A stretch of 34,488 nucleotides of DNA from Owenia fusiformis (GCA_903813345.2 CAIIXF020000078.1:1-34488), one strand, 5' to 3'; counted from the stretch's first letter, positions 1 to 10,959 are shown. The notes: generated by a model from the sequence alone, not told the origin. A program made the numbers and translations.

Positions 1-84
1 ATGAATTTTATGTCAATGTATTTGCCTAACAGATATGTTATGGATACAGTCAATTTAATCAGGGACATAAATATCCATTCTAGG

Positions 85-240
85 TTGGATGGTGCCCCTT
101 GATGTCTCTATTGTTGATCAATTTCGGGATGTCATGGAAACACTTAAATACAAAGGATATGATACCAAGATGCCACACTAGGAGGCAAATGAAATAGAAT
201 GTGCAATAAACTTAGATGGGTAGTAGCATTCTTATAGTAG
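85..240 (+). pseudogene. Degraded coding remnant, unrecognised
   Basis: One plus-strand frame from about 100 reads a protein-like stretch (start VSIVDQFRDVMETLKYKGYD), then an in-frame TAG near position 179, then EANEIECAINLD. The regular amphipathic pattern and ordinary residue use suggest old coding DNA rather than chance, but I cannot assign a family. It lies just upstream of other transposon exons (342-491, 510-617, 837-953), so it is probably another exon of the same or a neighbouring mobile element. The stop marks it as dead. Confidence 0.25.
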
Positions 241-341
241 AGTAAAAAAAAAGAAAAATGCTACATGACTTCATTGACCATAGTTATTTTCCTCAACTTA
301 AAAATCTTTAAGTGCTTTTCAGCCTCCTCTTGCTTGTGAGA

Positions 342-491
342 ATGATGCTATCCAGGGTGAGAGATGGTATGAATGCGTTGTATGAGCACATGCAAGGTTT
401 GCATAAGAGGGTTGGATGGCTGAATGTGGCCGCAGCTGATCCTGAACTTCACAGATTCCCCATCCCGACTGTAGATTACCTCAGAACTTAA
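342..491 (+). pseudogene. Short open exon-like ORF, unrecognised
   Basis: A 49-codon ORF begins with two consecutive ATGs and ends in TAA. Its product includes HKRVGWLNVAAADPELHRF and PTVDYLRT, which looks like genuine protein: varied, hydrophobic residues well spaced, a D-P-x-L-H-R-F segment. It is preceded by a pyrimidine-rich stretch ending in AG (about 322-340), compatible with a 3' splice site. The RecQ-like exon relic starts about 20 bases downstream, so both may come from one mobile element. I do not recognise the family. Confidence 0.35.
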
Positions 492-509
492 TGTTTGACA
501 GCATCTGGT

Positions 510-617
510 CAATGTTCCATCTGATTTTCTGTTGAAAAAGAGCAAATTAATGCAATTGAAGCACTTTTAGGTGGATTAGGTGGATCTGATGATCCCAACA
601 GGATGATGCGGTAATAA
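510..617 (+). pseudogene. RecQ-type helicase exon (motif I exon), internally deleted
   Basis: This matches the exon at 14566-14735 base for base over most of its length. It covers the segment before the nucleotide-binding loop (SDFLLKK then EQINAIEALL) and the following intron start (gtaataaatgtcacattatc). Two internal deletions remove the LPTGYGKS Walker A region. Where the 14.6 kb copy has a TAG stop, this copy has GAG (Glu), so each copy keeps information the other has lost. RecQ helicases are superfamily 2, 3'-5' DNA helicases; such genes are also carried by some eukaryotic DNA transposons. With Walker A gone this copy cannot encode an active ATPase. Confidence 0.7.
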
Positions 618-628
618 ATGTCACATTA

Positions 629-1155
629 TCATAAAATGAGCTTCTTAAGCCTTAGATATGAAAGTATCTAAAAAAGAGTATCATCAACTTTTTGATACGA
701 CCATTATATAATAAAAGTGCGATTATTGAACTTAAATTACTTTTTTCTTTCAACTGACACCTTCCTTATGCAACCCAATTTCACAAATATTATATGTCAC
801 CCAAACTTACAGAGCACTGTTTGCTGCATATATCAGTAGAATCATTGTGAGGGCCATGCTGTCATTGTCGTGTCCCCTCTGGTATCATTGATGGCTGACC
901 AAAAGAGGCTCATACAAAATATGGGATCAGGGCAGATGTGTTGGGAGAGGGTGGTAAATTAAAAGAAAAAAAGACCAAAAAGAAAGTAAATGTTGCTATA
1001 ATCCCAAAGTATTGAACGTTCTAAGGCCAGCATCTTATGTGACTGTGAGGAAAAATAGGTAATTTGGGGTTATATGACACTTTTTTGAGAGAATATTGGC
1101 TATTGTTCAGTTCCAACTTTCGAGACAAGTGCCTTAGTATGTTACCAAACATATT
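629..1155 (+). repeat. Copy A of a 525-bp segment (partner 29130-29657)
   Basis: The sequence from the word ataaaatgagcttcttaag to about 1155 recurs in the same orientation at 29130-29657 with scattered substitutions and small indels. The shared segment covers the end of an intron, the RecQ motif Ia exon and the following intron. The flanks differ: copy A continues into a Mutator-like transposase piece, copy B into unrelated sequence. It is best explained as two insertions of the same mobile element family, later cut differently. Confidence 0.9.
837..953 (+). pseudogene. RecQ-type helicase exon (motif Ia), copy A
   Basis: An acceptor (ctgcatatatcag) precedes an exon reading NHCEGHAVIVVSPL then VSLMADQKRLIQ, the RecQ motif Ia signature (VVSPLxxLMxDQ). 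The first codon is TAG where copy B at 29347 has TGG, and one base is missing after LIQNMG, shifting the frame. The donor is GTAAAT rather than the GTAAGT of copy B. Copy A nevertheless keeps the canonical LMADQ residues that copy B has changed to WMADL, so neither copy derives simply from the other. It is a dead exon of a mobile-element helicase. Confidence 0.75.
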
Positions 1156-1189
1156 TGTAAACAACTGTAAATCTAGACCTACAATGTTC

Positions 1190-1700
1190 AATTTACATGT
1201 ATATTCACATACAGATTCATCTAAGTTTTCAGGTATGCTCCATAAAGGGATAGGCCCAAGGCAGGTCAATAACGTTTTATCTGTTCTTAATCTCAACTCT
1301 TTAAGTGAAACCTCATTGCAACAACATGCAATTAGAGTCGGAGACACCCTAGATAACCTTGCTGAGAAAAGTACAAATACAGCTCTCCAAAAAGAGAGAG
1401 GTAGATACAGTTTTCATAGAATTTGTTTTATCCTCATTCTAAAACATTAAATTTCAATATTTTTGTGGATGACTTAATCACTATTCACAACATAAAATAC
1501 TATATTATCTTTATTGTTATATCAATTTAAATAAAACATTTATTCTATAGAAAATACATGTAAACATATTATTTTCAGCATTGACCATGGAAATAGAAGG
1601 TGAAGAGGCACTGATCCCAAATAAAATTAATGACAGTATAAAAATCACCGACGATGTACATGTAGGTGTAGTAATTATTATTGATGGATTGAAACATTAA
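1190..1700 (+). pseudogene. Mutator-like transposase fragment, two exons
   Basis: The first part (about 1190-1400) reads GIGPRQVNNVLSVLNL then SETSLQQHAIRVGDTLDNLA and STNTALQKER. This resembles the G-x-G-x-x-x-x-N-x-x-L block followed by a V-G-x-x-x-x-x-x-A helix seen in the large invertebrate Mutator-like transposase proteins. A donor (gagag|gtagat) ends the exon at 1400. An acceptor (attattttcag) opens a second exon at 1579 that joins in phase and reads ALTMEIEGEEALIPNKIND to a TAA at 1698-1700. The catalytic DDE core is absent. The open frame upstream of 1156 belongs to the adjoining repeat, not to this gene. The assignment is from motif memory. Confidence 0.5.
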
Positions 1701-2460
1701 CTAATAATTATGAACCATGGAATATATACACCCCCGTCATGTATATTGCATGATAGAATTTTGAATTTGAATTTTGAGGACTCTTAAGGTCAATTATATA
1801 TACGTCTTTATTATGGAAGAATGCAAGTCCCCCTACATCATAGAAGTATTCAACAAATCTAACAACATATTCACAATGGAGTTGTAAGTAGTTATTTTTC
1901 ATTTATGACAAGATAATATGATTTACGGGGACTTATTAATCCTAATTGTAACTCTTTTATAATATATACATTCAAATTATTTCTTGGGGTATTTGAACAC
2001 AACTGCTGTTTGCTAGATGATCAGATATTTACATATCAAATAACACATCCCCTAGTATTTATTCGTGTCAGTCAAATATTTTAAAATTTCAATTTCAGCA
2101 CGGTGTATTTTCTATGTCACTCTTTTCAACAGGGTGCAGCACCTGGCTTGTTTAATGCCACTGTGATCACTTTATTGTATAATCTTTTTGGCAAACTTTC
2201 TGAAGCATGATCGTTTAACAAGTTATTTCACACTATTTCTGGGATTGCTTTTGTTTTTTGTCCAAATTGCTTTGCCATTTGAGTTGTGCTCAGCACCTTA
2301 TTCCTGAGTCTGATTTGTGTCTTCAATTTTCGGTTAGATTTGGTTTCATTTGTTGTAACAATTTTCAACAAAAGATTTATCCAAACATATGTAATCATTT
2401 TTTGTCAGAACAAATATAGAAATGAAATAATTATCCGCCACATTCAGAGACTCATTTATT
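1701..2460. other. No gene seen
   Basis: AT-rich sequence between the Mutator-like relic and the left terminus of the 4.47 kb element. Open frames are short and lack protein-like composition or splice support. I see no RNA gene or structured repeat. Confidence 0.5.
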
Positions 2461-2483
2461 TACAGTACTGATCATGCCTGAAA

Positions 2484-2640
2484 TCACATCGGCACGCGCC
2501 TAGGCGCGAGCGATCGGCCCGCCGAGATGTCGCCGGTAGGCTCGCCGATCGGCATGCCTTTCGGCTCGCTGAGTGACCATCGACGCGTCTATCGGCGTTT
2601 AATTTGAACTCCCAGTCGGCGGGATCGATCGGCACACTGT
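2484..2640. repeat. Left subterminal GCCGATCGG-type array
   Basis: About 160 bases pack many copies of ATCGGC, GCCGATCGG, TCGGCG and their complements (for example gatcggcccgccgagatg, ctcgccgatcggcatg and ggcgggatcgatcggcac), in both orientations. The region is far more GC-rich than its surroundings. Its place immediately inside a TIR suggests transposase or accessory-protein binding sites. Confidence 0.7.
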
Positions 2641-4300
2641 ACTGTACTAAACATACTGTATGAACAGATATCCGATCGGCATTGAAACAACGTCAAAACA
2701 CTTTCATCGGTATGAGTGATAAAATATAATAATAAACAAACTGATGATTAAACTAAATACTTATATAGGTTTATGTCATTTTTGTTATTTTCATCTGCAT
2801 GTGTTATCGGACATTATTAGGTTATGATTAAAAACGTATAATACTATATTCATCGTGTTTTGGAATAAAAAGATTTGATGGCTTTAATTTATTTTTATAT
2901 TGGAAAGTATCCGGGGGCGGGGGGATAGCAAGAGCCAAAATTTGACGAAGTAAGTTTCAGTCGTATATTTTTTAAAAGAAAATGAACAATTCAGTCTCTC
3001 CGCAATCTGTTTTCAAATACGAATTAAATAAAACAGTACGGCTGTGGTCGAAATATTTGTCACCTGCGGGGAGCATGTTATTTTTCATAAAAAACACACA
3101 CAAATTATATAATCTATAACTCATATATTTGTTATACGAAAAAAACTACCTTTCGATCACAAAACCAGTGAGTACCAGTGAGTTGATATTTTTAGATCTG
3201 ATGCAATGATCGTACACAAATTGTGATTCAAGTCAGTTATTTTAAAAGCAGAAAAGAGATGAGAAATTGTATCAAACATGTTCTACTTCCTTACCAATAT
3301 TATTTTTTGATTGAGGCAAATTTTGGATAAGGGCTCCGCCTAATCAACAATCTGACTTTGATGGCTCGAAATCTGTAAATCTGTAAATCGAGAGCCATGT
3401 AGCAGTTAAAAGAGAAAAGCCCATTAGACATGTTAGAGTTGAATAAATACATATCAATAAATTATCCGTTCATTATAGTTTTAATGTATTTATTCTAATA
3501 GGCTAATTGACATTTAAACATGCATTTAATTAATGCGTTGTGTTTGGGATTCATAATATTACTAAATACAGTATCTAAAATTGATTACATGAAGTGCACC
3601 GGTTATTTTTACATTAAAGATGATCTGTTTTATTAGTCGCAACAGAACTTTTTTAAGTACATGTAGTATATCGTAATCAGTGAAGAAGCTACGGCTACCC
3701 GTTTTACGTGCAGTATTACATTATTAGTCCAAAATACACATTTCCTTCAATAACAAACACATAAAAACGTTCAATATATTATCTATCACGCCCAGCGATT
3801 AGACAAAATGAATGGAGGGGGGTCAGCCCATTTTTGATAGAAAATTCAACAAATCTTCAACAACCCCACCCCCTCCGATCCGTTCATATTTTCCGATCAT
3901 CAGGTGCGTCGATAGGTGAATAAAAACAACATTTAGCAAAAAAACGTATTGTTATATTGAGATCTAAGAGTAATTATAAGTGTTCGAACGCGGGATTTCT
4001 AAACTGCCACCAGACTGCTGACTCTATAAAATACGCTTTACTACTAATTATTGAGCCGTTCAGTGAACCAGATTTGGAATCAATAGTTGTAGTCTGTGAT
4101 AAAATGAACTTGATACATGTTACTAGAATTTCTATCAACTCATTTTTATGATCAGAGATGGCCAAATGCAATATTCTAACGTAACGTAACATTCATTTGT
4201 CATCGTGACCTGCAGGTCATGATAACCATCAACATGCAATGGTGTATGTTTACAAAACTTGAAACCAGGAGTTTTATTTAGACGGGACTTCCCCTTTTTA

Positions 4301-4410
4301 TGTCACCACCAAAAGTGGTCACATATTGTAGTCTTCAACTTTTTTGTGTACGGTGTGTTTAGCGTCTGGGATCGGCGTTCGGCCGCTGTAACAAATGGCG
4401 GGTGGTGACA
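4301..4410. mobile_element. Small MITE-like element, copy 1
   Basis: The 10-base ends tgtcaccacc (4301-4310) and ggtggtgaca (4401-4410) are exact inverted complements about 110 bp apart. The left part continues as aaaagtggtcacatattg, which recurs almost unchanged at 10120-10147, where a second copy of similar length ends in the same inverted word. Two members with the same ends and spacing support a mobile family. It sits inside the 4.47 kb element and so inserted later. Confidence 0.65.
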
Positions 4411-5049
4411 TTTTTCATGTGTATGCCTTGTTTAATATTTAAGGCTCCAAATGAAATGTGATATCTGATATCATCCTGATGTTATTCTTATTATATCATT
4501 CTGTTTTGCAGGTGCCCATGAGTATGACACACAAGCAGTGACACGAACAAAACATCCACAATAACCACCTTGTTCTAGGGGTATTACTTCTTGTTTAGAA
4601 GTCTTATATTTTACTATATGACTTGAGCAATAGCAGGCCATAGTGCAGTGGCCAGTCGCAGTGGTGTTTCAAAATGAATATCAACATTCAGCATTGTACA
4701 CACTGAAAAACTAGACCTTTGGCCTTCGGCCCTTGGGCGGTCCAATAATCCACCATCACACTACCCTACCCCCATACTGTAGCCTGTATTTTTTTCATAG
4801 GAATACAAGCTGCAGTGAAGATGCAAACGGAGTATGGAAATAAATGTTGAAAAATGTTGCTTGGGGTTACAATATTAAACGTTCAAATTGTGCTAAATGC
4901 ATGTAGCTGAACCTCTCTTATATCTGAAAACCCTTAATTATTAACTTTCAAATATAAACAGAGAAACAAGTAACTGCAAATTAACATGATGTATGAAAGC
5001 CAGGTAACCCACTGACTCTTCGGATTCGAAAGTCAGTTGTGGTTGCAAA

Positions 5050-5120
5050 TGGTCGAATGCATTCATTGAATTAATCATAACCAAATATTTTTCAGAACTT
5101 CAATGAATGCGTCGAATCCC
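5050..5120. repeat. Hairpin-forming inverted repeat
   Basis: tcgaatgcattcattgaa and ttcaatgaatgcgtcgaa are inverted complements with one mismatch, separated by about 30 bases. A second small inverted pair (actgact/agtcagt) lies just upstream near 5010-5035. Nothing further can be said about function. Confidence 0.5.
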
Positions 5121-6769
5121 ATTGCATGAACGCCTGTCTGTAGTGAAGGCTTGCACCAACCCCTTCGGCCTTGCCTCTCTTCCTGCTATCCCTCTCTCCC
5201 ATCCCGCTATCCTGTAATAAAAATGAATATTATTTTAAACAGACGAATTTCATGTACATTGTATTAATTGATGCATCATGATTATTCAATTGTATACTGC
5301 ATTAAATATTATTTGCAATGATTTTGAATACCAAACTAAACCCTTTTATGTCATTCTGATACTCATAGCATCTTTCTGTTTCACCTGAAACATGCTGAGC
5401 AGACATGAGATGTCATGGTTTATCATGATGCTTTTATGTAGGCTATTAATTATTTCTTTTTGCAACATAAAACTGGTATGTTTATGCAAATTCCAATTGG
5501 ACTAATATAAAGGGGTATTGTTTCATTATGTGTCAGTGGACTTGAGAAATTCTGACATACTCATTGCTTCCAACCCAAAACTTAAAATGAGATTTTATCA
5601 AGATCCAAAGAACAAGATCGCTACTTAAACAGTACGTAAAATCCCGGCGATCGAAGTGCAATCAAACTTTCGCAATCAGGTGCCTAATTAGTCTTTTGAT
5701 CTCTGAAGTTTTACTGGACTTTTCAATGAACTCGTGAGAAGCAAACGCAATCATCACAACCTCAAATAAACATGTTTCTAGTAAATCTAAAATAGAGTAA
5801 ACCCCAGGGAAAAAATCGTGTGGTGATTTGATCATTTTATAGGAATTTGTCATATTTCAATTTTGAAATAACAAAAGTCAGTCTCGGAAGAATTTACCAA
5901 GCATTCCCTACTTTGATGCGTTTTATTGCGAGGGCCATTTAGCGCCGATACGACTTCATGATTAGGGTTGTGCTTTATTCGTATTTTAAGTGTTTTAACA
6001 ATCTTAACGTTTGGCGTGCAGCGCAACTTAATACACAATCAAAGGACAGAATACAGAAATAAGAACAATCAACATGTCTTTTATTTGTTATTCAAGCTCG
6101 AGCAATATCCTCGTTATAAAACCAAAATATGGTCCTTGGTCATCGCAGAAATGGTCTTGCAACAAACCTATATGTTCCCGCTTGTCTATGTTACTTAATA
6201 AATATAAAAAGTACTGAATATAAAATACGATAGTGAATAAAAACTTTAAGAATGTGGTTTGCGTTATTCATTTATTTATTTATACGAACGCGCTCGTCTT
6301 TTGGACTTTATAAATGCGTATGGAAAAACACCAAGCCAAGTGGCCATTAGCTAACAGTAATTATTGCTTTCCTGGGTACTCCAATAATAAAAATTATACA
6401 TTCCCAAATAAAAAAAATAGAAGAAGAATCTAGATAACAATCCAATAAACAATATCACATTTAAAATCCGACAATACGCGCCGGCTGTAAACGTTTCTGA
6501 ATTAAATAACAAAGTACATGTGACTGTGTAATTATATCCATTGATCAGTTGTAAACTATTACTACTGTATGTCTCTGATGATTTAAGCATAAAATTATAT
6601 AAGACCTATGATGAAGATAAGACAAAGATCGCATTATGCAAAAACAATTAATTTAGCTTTTAATTATTGATCTGTGTTATACGATCGACCAGTGCCGACG
6701 GTATTATCATTACATTATGTATGTGCTGACCGAGGTGCCGATGGAGCAATAGGCATGTCGATAGGTGTG

Positions 6770-6890
6770 CCGATCAGTATACCCATCGCCCATCGGTATA
6801 CCCATCAGCATACCCATCGGAATGCCCATCGGAATGCCCATCGGCGGCCCATCGGCGGCCCATCGGTAGGCCGATCGCGCTCTTCTAGGA
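6770..6890. repeat. Right subterminal CCCATCGG array
   Basis: About eight degenerate 10-13 bp units built on CCCATCGG (tacccatcggtatac, gcatacccatcggaatg, ggcccatcggcggcc and similar) run up to the right TIR. The word is the same as in the left array (2484-2640), but here it is more regularly tandem and mostly in one orientation. The open frame across it, rich in His, Arg, Pro and Ile, is a by-product of the repeat and not a gene. Confidence 0.7.
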
Positions 6891-7074
6891 CCGTGCCGAT
6901 GTGACTTCAGGCATAATCACCACTGTATAAGTTGTTTTAATACAGTTTAATCCGTTATCATAGGTATAGGTATCAGGTAATATTATATAATTCGATTTTA
7001 ATCACAGTTCTTACAAGTAACAAATCTATTGTGTAGTACACATTTAAAAACTTTTATTTTGATATTATTTTAAG

Positions 7075-7258
7075 ACGTAGACGAAATGTGAGAGATCCAG
7101 AAATGCTTGTTAATCATGTATTTCGTCAAGATACATCAGAATTCTTAAATAATTTGTCAAGACGAAGTGGTGAAACGATTCAGATTAAACAGACGTCAAA
7201 TCTTCAATATCGATGGGCTTATTGGAGACTAGCTCAGAAGACCTACTGCAAGGCATAA
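7075..7258 (+). CDS. Terminal-type exon of unknown protein
   Basis: A pyrimidine-rich acceptor (tttgatattattttaag) precedes 60 open codons ending in TAA. The product is basic and polar, includes NVRDPEMLVNHVFRQD, LSRRSGETIQI and YRWAYWRLAQK, and looks like genuine protein. No donor lies before the stop, so it would be a last exon of an upstream gene or element. It begins about 150 bases after the right TIR of the 4.47 kb element, so that element may lie in the preceding intron. I do not recognise the family. Confidence 0.35.
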
Positions 7259-7305
7259 TGCCTTATCTCCAATTTTACAGGTTTTGCTTTACAAATAGGC
7301 TTAGT

Positions 7306-7337
7306 GGTTAAACTAATGGTTAAACTAATGGTTAAAC
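7306..7337. repeat. 12-bp tandem repeat, about 2.7 copies
   Basis: The word ggttaaactaat is repeated in tandem. It is a simple local expansion with no coding role. Confidence 0.7.
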
Positions 7338-7792
7338 ACTCTCCTCCGTTACACAAAACAAACTTATAATAATGAATGCTTCAAAACGTTTAACTTTTTG
7401 GAAAGAAATGAGATGTCCTTTAGTAAGTTGTTTTTTGAACAAGTAGGTATGCGTATAAACGATTATGGAGGTTAAGATTACCAATACAAATGCATGTACT
7501 TTTCTCACATAAATAATTGTTCAGTTGTTTGCTAGGAGAGAGACATTTTACTTCAACTTTGAGTCAAATCACATTTTCACGAGTGTCAATTGAGCAAACA
7601 ATATGGTAGACTTAAAATCTCTTATGCTTTATAGTTAATCATATATCTTCGCATAACAGCATCCACTTGTTATGTTAGATAAACATCCTTGCTGCATTAT
7701 ACAATATTTAACTAATGAATGACATTCCAAAATTGATATCAGTCATCCTCAATAATATCCTATTATTGATGTACACTGCTATTTAAGAAGTG

Positions 7793-7856
7793 TCCTGGCA
7801 TCAGACCATAACTCCTGGTATCAGACCTTAACTCCTGGCATCAGACCACAACTCCT
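7793..7856. repeat. 20-bp tandem repeat, about 3 copies
   Basis: The unit tcctggcatcagaccataac appears at 7793, 7813 and 7833, with a partial fourth copy at 7853. Copies differ by one or two bases. Confidence 0.85.
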
Positions 7857-7960
7857 CCTGCAAACAACTATCTTAAATCCAATGAAATATGGACATTACT
7901 ATGGGTTGTATAGACATGTATTTCATTCTCGGCACACAATTTTTATATTATGTGTTTCAG

Positions 7961-10959
7961 GATGCCGGACGGGAAGGCGAAATGATGAGGAGAGTTGTAA
8001 GTCCTTTCGTACCTACAGTTTTGGAAGTCTCTATGGAGAGGTTCACCATTTCATTGGAACTGTAAGTAGTAAATGAAAATATATTTATTAATCATATCTG
8101 TTGTTTAAAGGGACCCAACACCATGGTCACATGATCAGTCGTGTGGAGGTAAGCTCCCAGTTGAAATAAAAGCACTGTCCTCCTTTGGTTTCTGTGAAAA
8201 GTAGCTAATACCCTCATGTATTGGTCAGTTTGTGTGTCACACGACTAATCCATACCATATGCTTCATTTCACATATTTTATGCTATTGAGCTGCATATAT
8301 AAACAGTACTTTGCAACTAAGGTCATACAGTATACTTACCCCTTGCAAATTGTAATTTATTGAATTCACAGTAAACCCATCAATTTTTAAGAAAACAAAG
8401 AATATTGTTCTCATGGATCTATTATTTATGTTAGATTAACTATGAAAATATAAATATGAAATAATATGTTAGCTTAAAGTCATATATAAGATGAAAATAT
8501 ATGTTCATGCATTTGCATTTTTCCAAAGGGAATATTCCCATGTAAGTAAATACAGGTGCAATATATAATTTATATGTATATCTATGTCATCTGTCTATAC
8601 ATGCGCGTATAGCCTAGTGTTACATGTGAACAAGATAGTTCTGGAAAGAAATGAGCGTGGCAGATTTGCTAAAAAGCCACATACACCACAAAAGCAAGAC
8701 CAATTTGAAAGTAAGTTCATTATTCTCAAGGGTACACTTCAAGTGAAAGCTACATTGCTACAGGGTGGCCTATCATTCTGAGACAAATGTATTATCCAAC
8801 GATTGTGATTTTCGAAGCTAAAATATGATATCTTGAGCAGATGGAAATACATTCCCATGAGATATGTATATATAGTCAAAAGTGATAACTATTTATTGAG
8901 TGTAATGAAATGTATCCTTCGCTAACTGCTTTTGTTTGAGATAATTATCATGAAATGTTTTTAAATTAATTTTTATGTGTGTCATTGATCCTAATCCACC
9001 CTGTAGTCTGGTGTTTGTAGAGCATTGCGACTCGTACAACTTATTCTCACAAATATCAAACCTCATTTACTAATTAATTTTTTGTGTGAATATTAAGAGT
9101 CCAAGCATTGCTTTTTTATGTTTATTGTATAGCTATATTTAGCCTTGATATCCATGATTTTTTAAAACAAAATCTCACCGTTAGATTTCGAGCTATTCAT
9201 GTTTACTCATTTGTCTAATTGGAAAACAATGCAAATCTCATTTTTTCAAAGGAAAAAAATTGAAATTCTAAGACGGTGAAAAATCATTAAAAAATACACA
9301 GATTCAGAATCCGGCAAGCATTTTCCCTTATTCACCACCCTTATTCAATGTCTAAATATGTTTTGACTGAAAATATATTCTGTTTTCTTCACACAGCGCT
9401 TCCCCCCTCCTACAAATAATGGTAATAGGTTCATTACTTAATTTTATTGATTTTTGATTAATATTACATGTAGTACAGTAAAACCTGTGTTCGTGAATAA
9501 CTCTCTTTAGTAAACCCCTCTCTACACCTTATGATTTTAAATTTTGAGGTTTACGTTTGGTCTAAAGTGCTCAGCTTAAAGCACTTTTGTTCATAGTAGG
9601 AAAACTGGAATGTATTGGTTTGCGTTTGCGGTTCACGTCATAAAAAATCTTCTTGCTCTCTATTATGTTCACTGCCTTTGTACTATTCGATGCCCTTTGA
9701 TCTACAGTGGATCAGTATTCTTAAAACAATTGGGGTAATCACATGAGTGTACATCCATAGTTGTATTGCTTGCATTCAAGTAATGTATTTAGTTCAGCAC
9801 AAGCGATATAAAGTTCAGAATATTAGAGGCCTATACAATTTAAAAGAAGTGTAACACAACTCAATGCCTCGTTGAAAGATATTAAGGAGGAAACAGGCAA
9901 GAATCAAAATACATTCATGAGGAATTTGAACTATTAACCAAAATTACCTGCTAAGAGGATTGAAAAATGAGCAAGGGTCAAATAGTAAGTTCCTGGAATA
10001 CCTTTTTTCTCTTCAAAATAAATTGAATATACACAGGTTTTACTGTATACATGTTCATTTAGTTAATCCAATTTTTGCATAGGTATACAGTACCATTTCA
10101 GTTGAGTTCATTTTTATTATGTCACCACCAAAAGTGGTAACATATTGGTATAGTGTGTTTGAGGATTGGTGTTCAGCATTCTGTGGTTGTTGTTTAGTGT
10201 ATGGCATTTTATGAAATAAATGGCAGGTGGTGACAATATTTGAATGTTAATGTTTAATTCATGCATTCCTTGCATCAACTCCAAAAAGATATTTGTATAT
10301 TTTAATGTAATGTAGAGATTTTTACAGTTTAAGAATATAATATTTTATTTTAAACATTTTAATTTCCTGTTAGAAGCAGTTTGATAAACCTAATTCAGTC
10401 ATATACCAGGAATGTTCCCAAGAATAAAGGGTTAAATGTGACAATACTCCTATTGCCTAACCACCTTGAAATTTTGAGACTATTTACATGATAGTTACAG
10501 AATATATTATGTCATTCAGGCAAATCTCATTTTAGCTGTACTTAATGAATTGAATTACGTACCTGAAATATTTTGCTGATTGCATTAGATATTAAATAAA
10601 CTATTTATCTTATGGGGAGTGTTTTTATTTGAGTCACCCTGTATAACTAAAAAAATATATTAGTGAGTTCTGATGTTTGAATCGTAATATCGACCTCAGA
10701 TCAGGTATTATATCGATGAGTAAATACCTTAGGGCTAGTCACAAAAGCTTTCAAACCCTTTTACTCCCTTCTTTTATTTGTTGGACAGAAACATTTGTGC
10801 CTAGCCCTGTTGTATTTATTTGTCGGATATAATACCTGGTCTTATTTCTTAATTCAAAGAGTGAAAGACCAATTTTATTTTAGTGAGTCTTATGGAGCTG
10901 AATTTTTTTAATTTTAGATGTCAAACTGGACCATGCTGAATTCGACATTGATCCATTTG
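7961..10959 (+). CDS. Possible host gene: three exons with matching splice phases
   Basis: Exon a (7961-8061) follows tatgtgtttcag and ends at gtaagtagt. Exon b (8613-8710) follows a weak acceptor (cgcgtatag) and ends at gtaagttc. Exon c (10918-10959) follows aattttttttaattttag and ends at gtaagtta. In one frame all three are open and the junctions agree (phase 2, then phase 1). They read DAGREGEMMRRVVSPFVPTV..., then LERNERGRFAKKPHTPQKQD, then NVKLDHAEFDIDPFG. Three GTAAGT donors with compatible phases are unlikely by chance and contrast with the broken transposon exons elsewhere. The fragment is partial at both ends and I do not recognise the product. A second frame of exon a is also open, and exon b has an alternative acceptor 22 bases downstream. 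Confidence 0.45.
8717..9473. other. Intron-like AT-rich sequence, no gene seen
   Basis: It lies between exon b of the putative host gene and a pogo-like MITE. Open frames are short and I see no motif or repeat. Confidence 0.5.
9474..10047. mobile_element. Pogo/Tigger-like MITE, 574 bp with terminal TA
   Basis: The 17-base end tacagtaaaacctgtgt (9474-9490) is an exact inverted match to acacaggttttactgta (10031-10047). A CAGTA(A)AACC-type terminus flanked by TA is typical of pogo/Tigger DNA transposons. The 574-bp body has no transposase, so the copy is non-autonomous. A pogo-type transposase relic is present at 21471-21760 and could come from a related autonomous family, although that link is only inferred. 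Confidence 0.75.
10120..10235. mobile_element. Small MITE-like element, copy 2
   Basis: The ends tgtcaccacc and ggtggtgaca, the adjoining aaaagtggt and the following catattg all match copy 1 at 4301-4410. The internal part diverges (116 bp against 110 bp). It lies in the intron between exons b and c of the putative host gene. Confidence 0.65.
10698..10843. mobile_element. Hairpin MITE, about 145 bp with 45-50 bp imperfect TIRs
   Basis: caggtattatatc at 10702 and its inverted partner gatataatacctg near 10839 continue inward as a long imperfect inverted repeat, with agggctagtcacaa against ttgtgcctagccct. The loop is about 40 bases. It would fold into one long hairpin, typical of a MITE. No target duplication was confirmed. 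Confidence 0.65.

Larger units (their letters stand above)
2650..6660. other. Interior of the 4.47 kb element, no gene recognised
   Basis: AT-rich sequence with only short, low-quality open frames (for example about 3957-4151 and 5968-6198 on the plus strand), which I take as chance. Isolated GATCGGC-like words recur near 2670 and 4371, and a related CCGATCATC near 3893. A 110-bp MITE-like copy is at 4301-4410 and a small hairpin at 5050-5120. I see no transposase motif. Confidence 0.5.
2461..6927. mobile_element. 4.47 kb DNA transposon with 36-bp TIRs, apparently non-autonomous
   Basis: The left end (2461-2496) and the reverse complement of the right end (6892-6927) match at 32 of 36 positions, counted by eye. 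Both begin TACAGT and continue through TGCCTGAA and TCACATCGGCACG. The outermost TA on each side suggests a TA target site, as in Tc1/mariner-like elements, but no longer direct duplication is visible. Just inside each terminus lies a GC-rich array of CATCGG/GCCGATCGG words, in strong contrast with the AT-rich surroundings. The roughly 4 kb interior holds one small MITE-like copy (4301-4410) and no ORF I can assign. It may be a non-autonomous element or a decayed autonomous one. Confidence 0.7.

Noticed and set aside
1021-1347. Minus-strand 108-codon open frame
   Set aside because: It overlaps the plus-strand Mutator-like exon that carries recognisable family motifs; shadow.
6674-6904. His/Arg/Pro-rich open frame with repeated HRNAH-like units
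   Set aside because: It is a direct by-product of the CCCATCGG tandem array next to the TIR; it has no protein-like composition or splice support.
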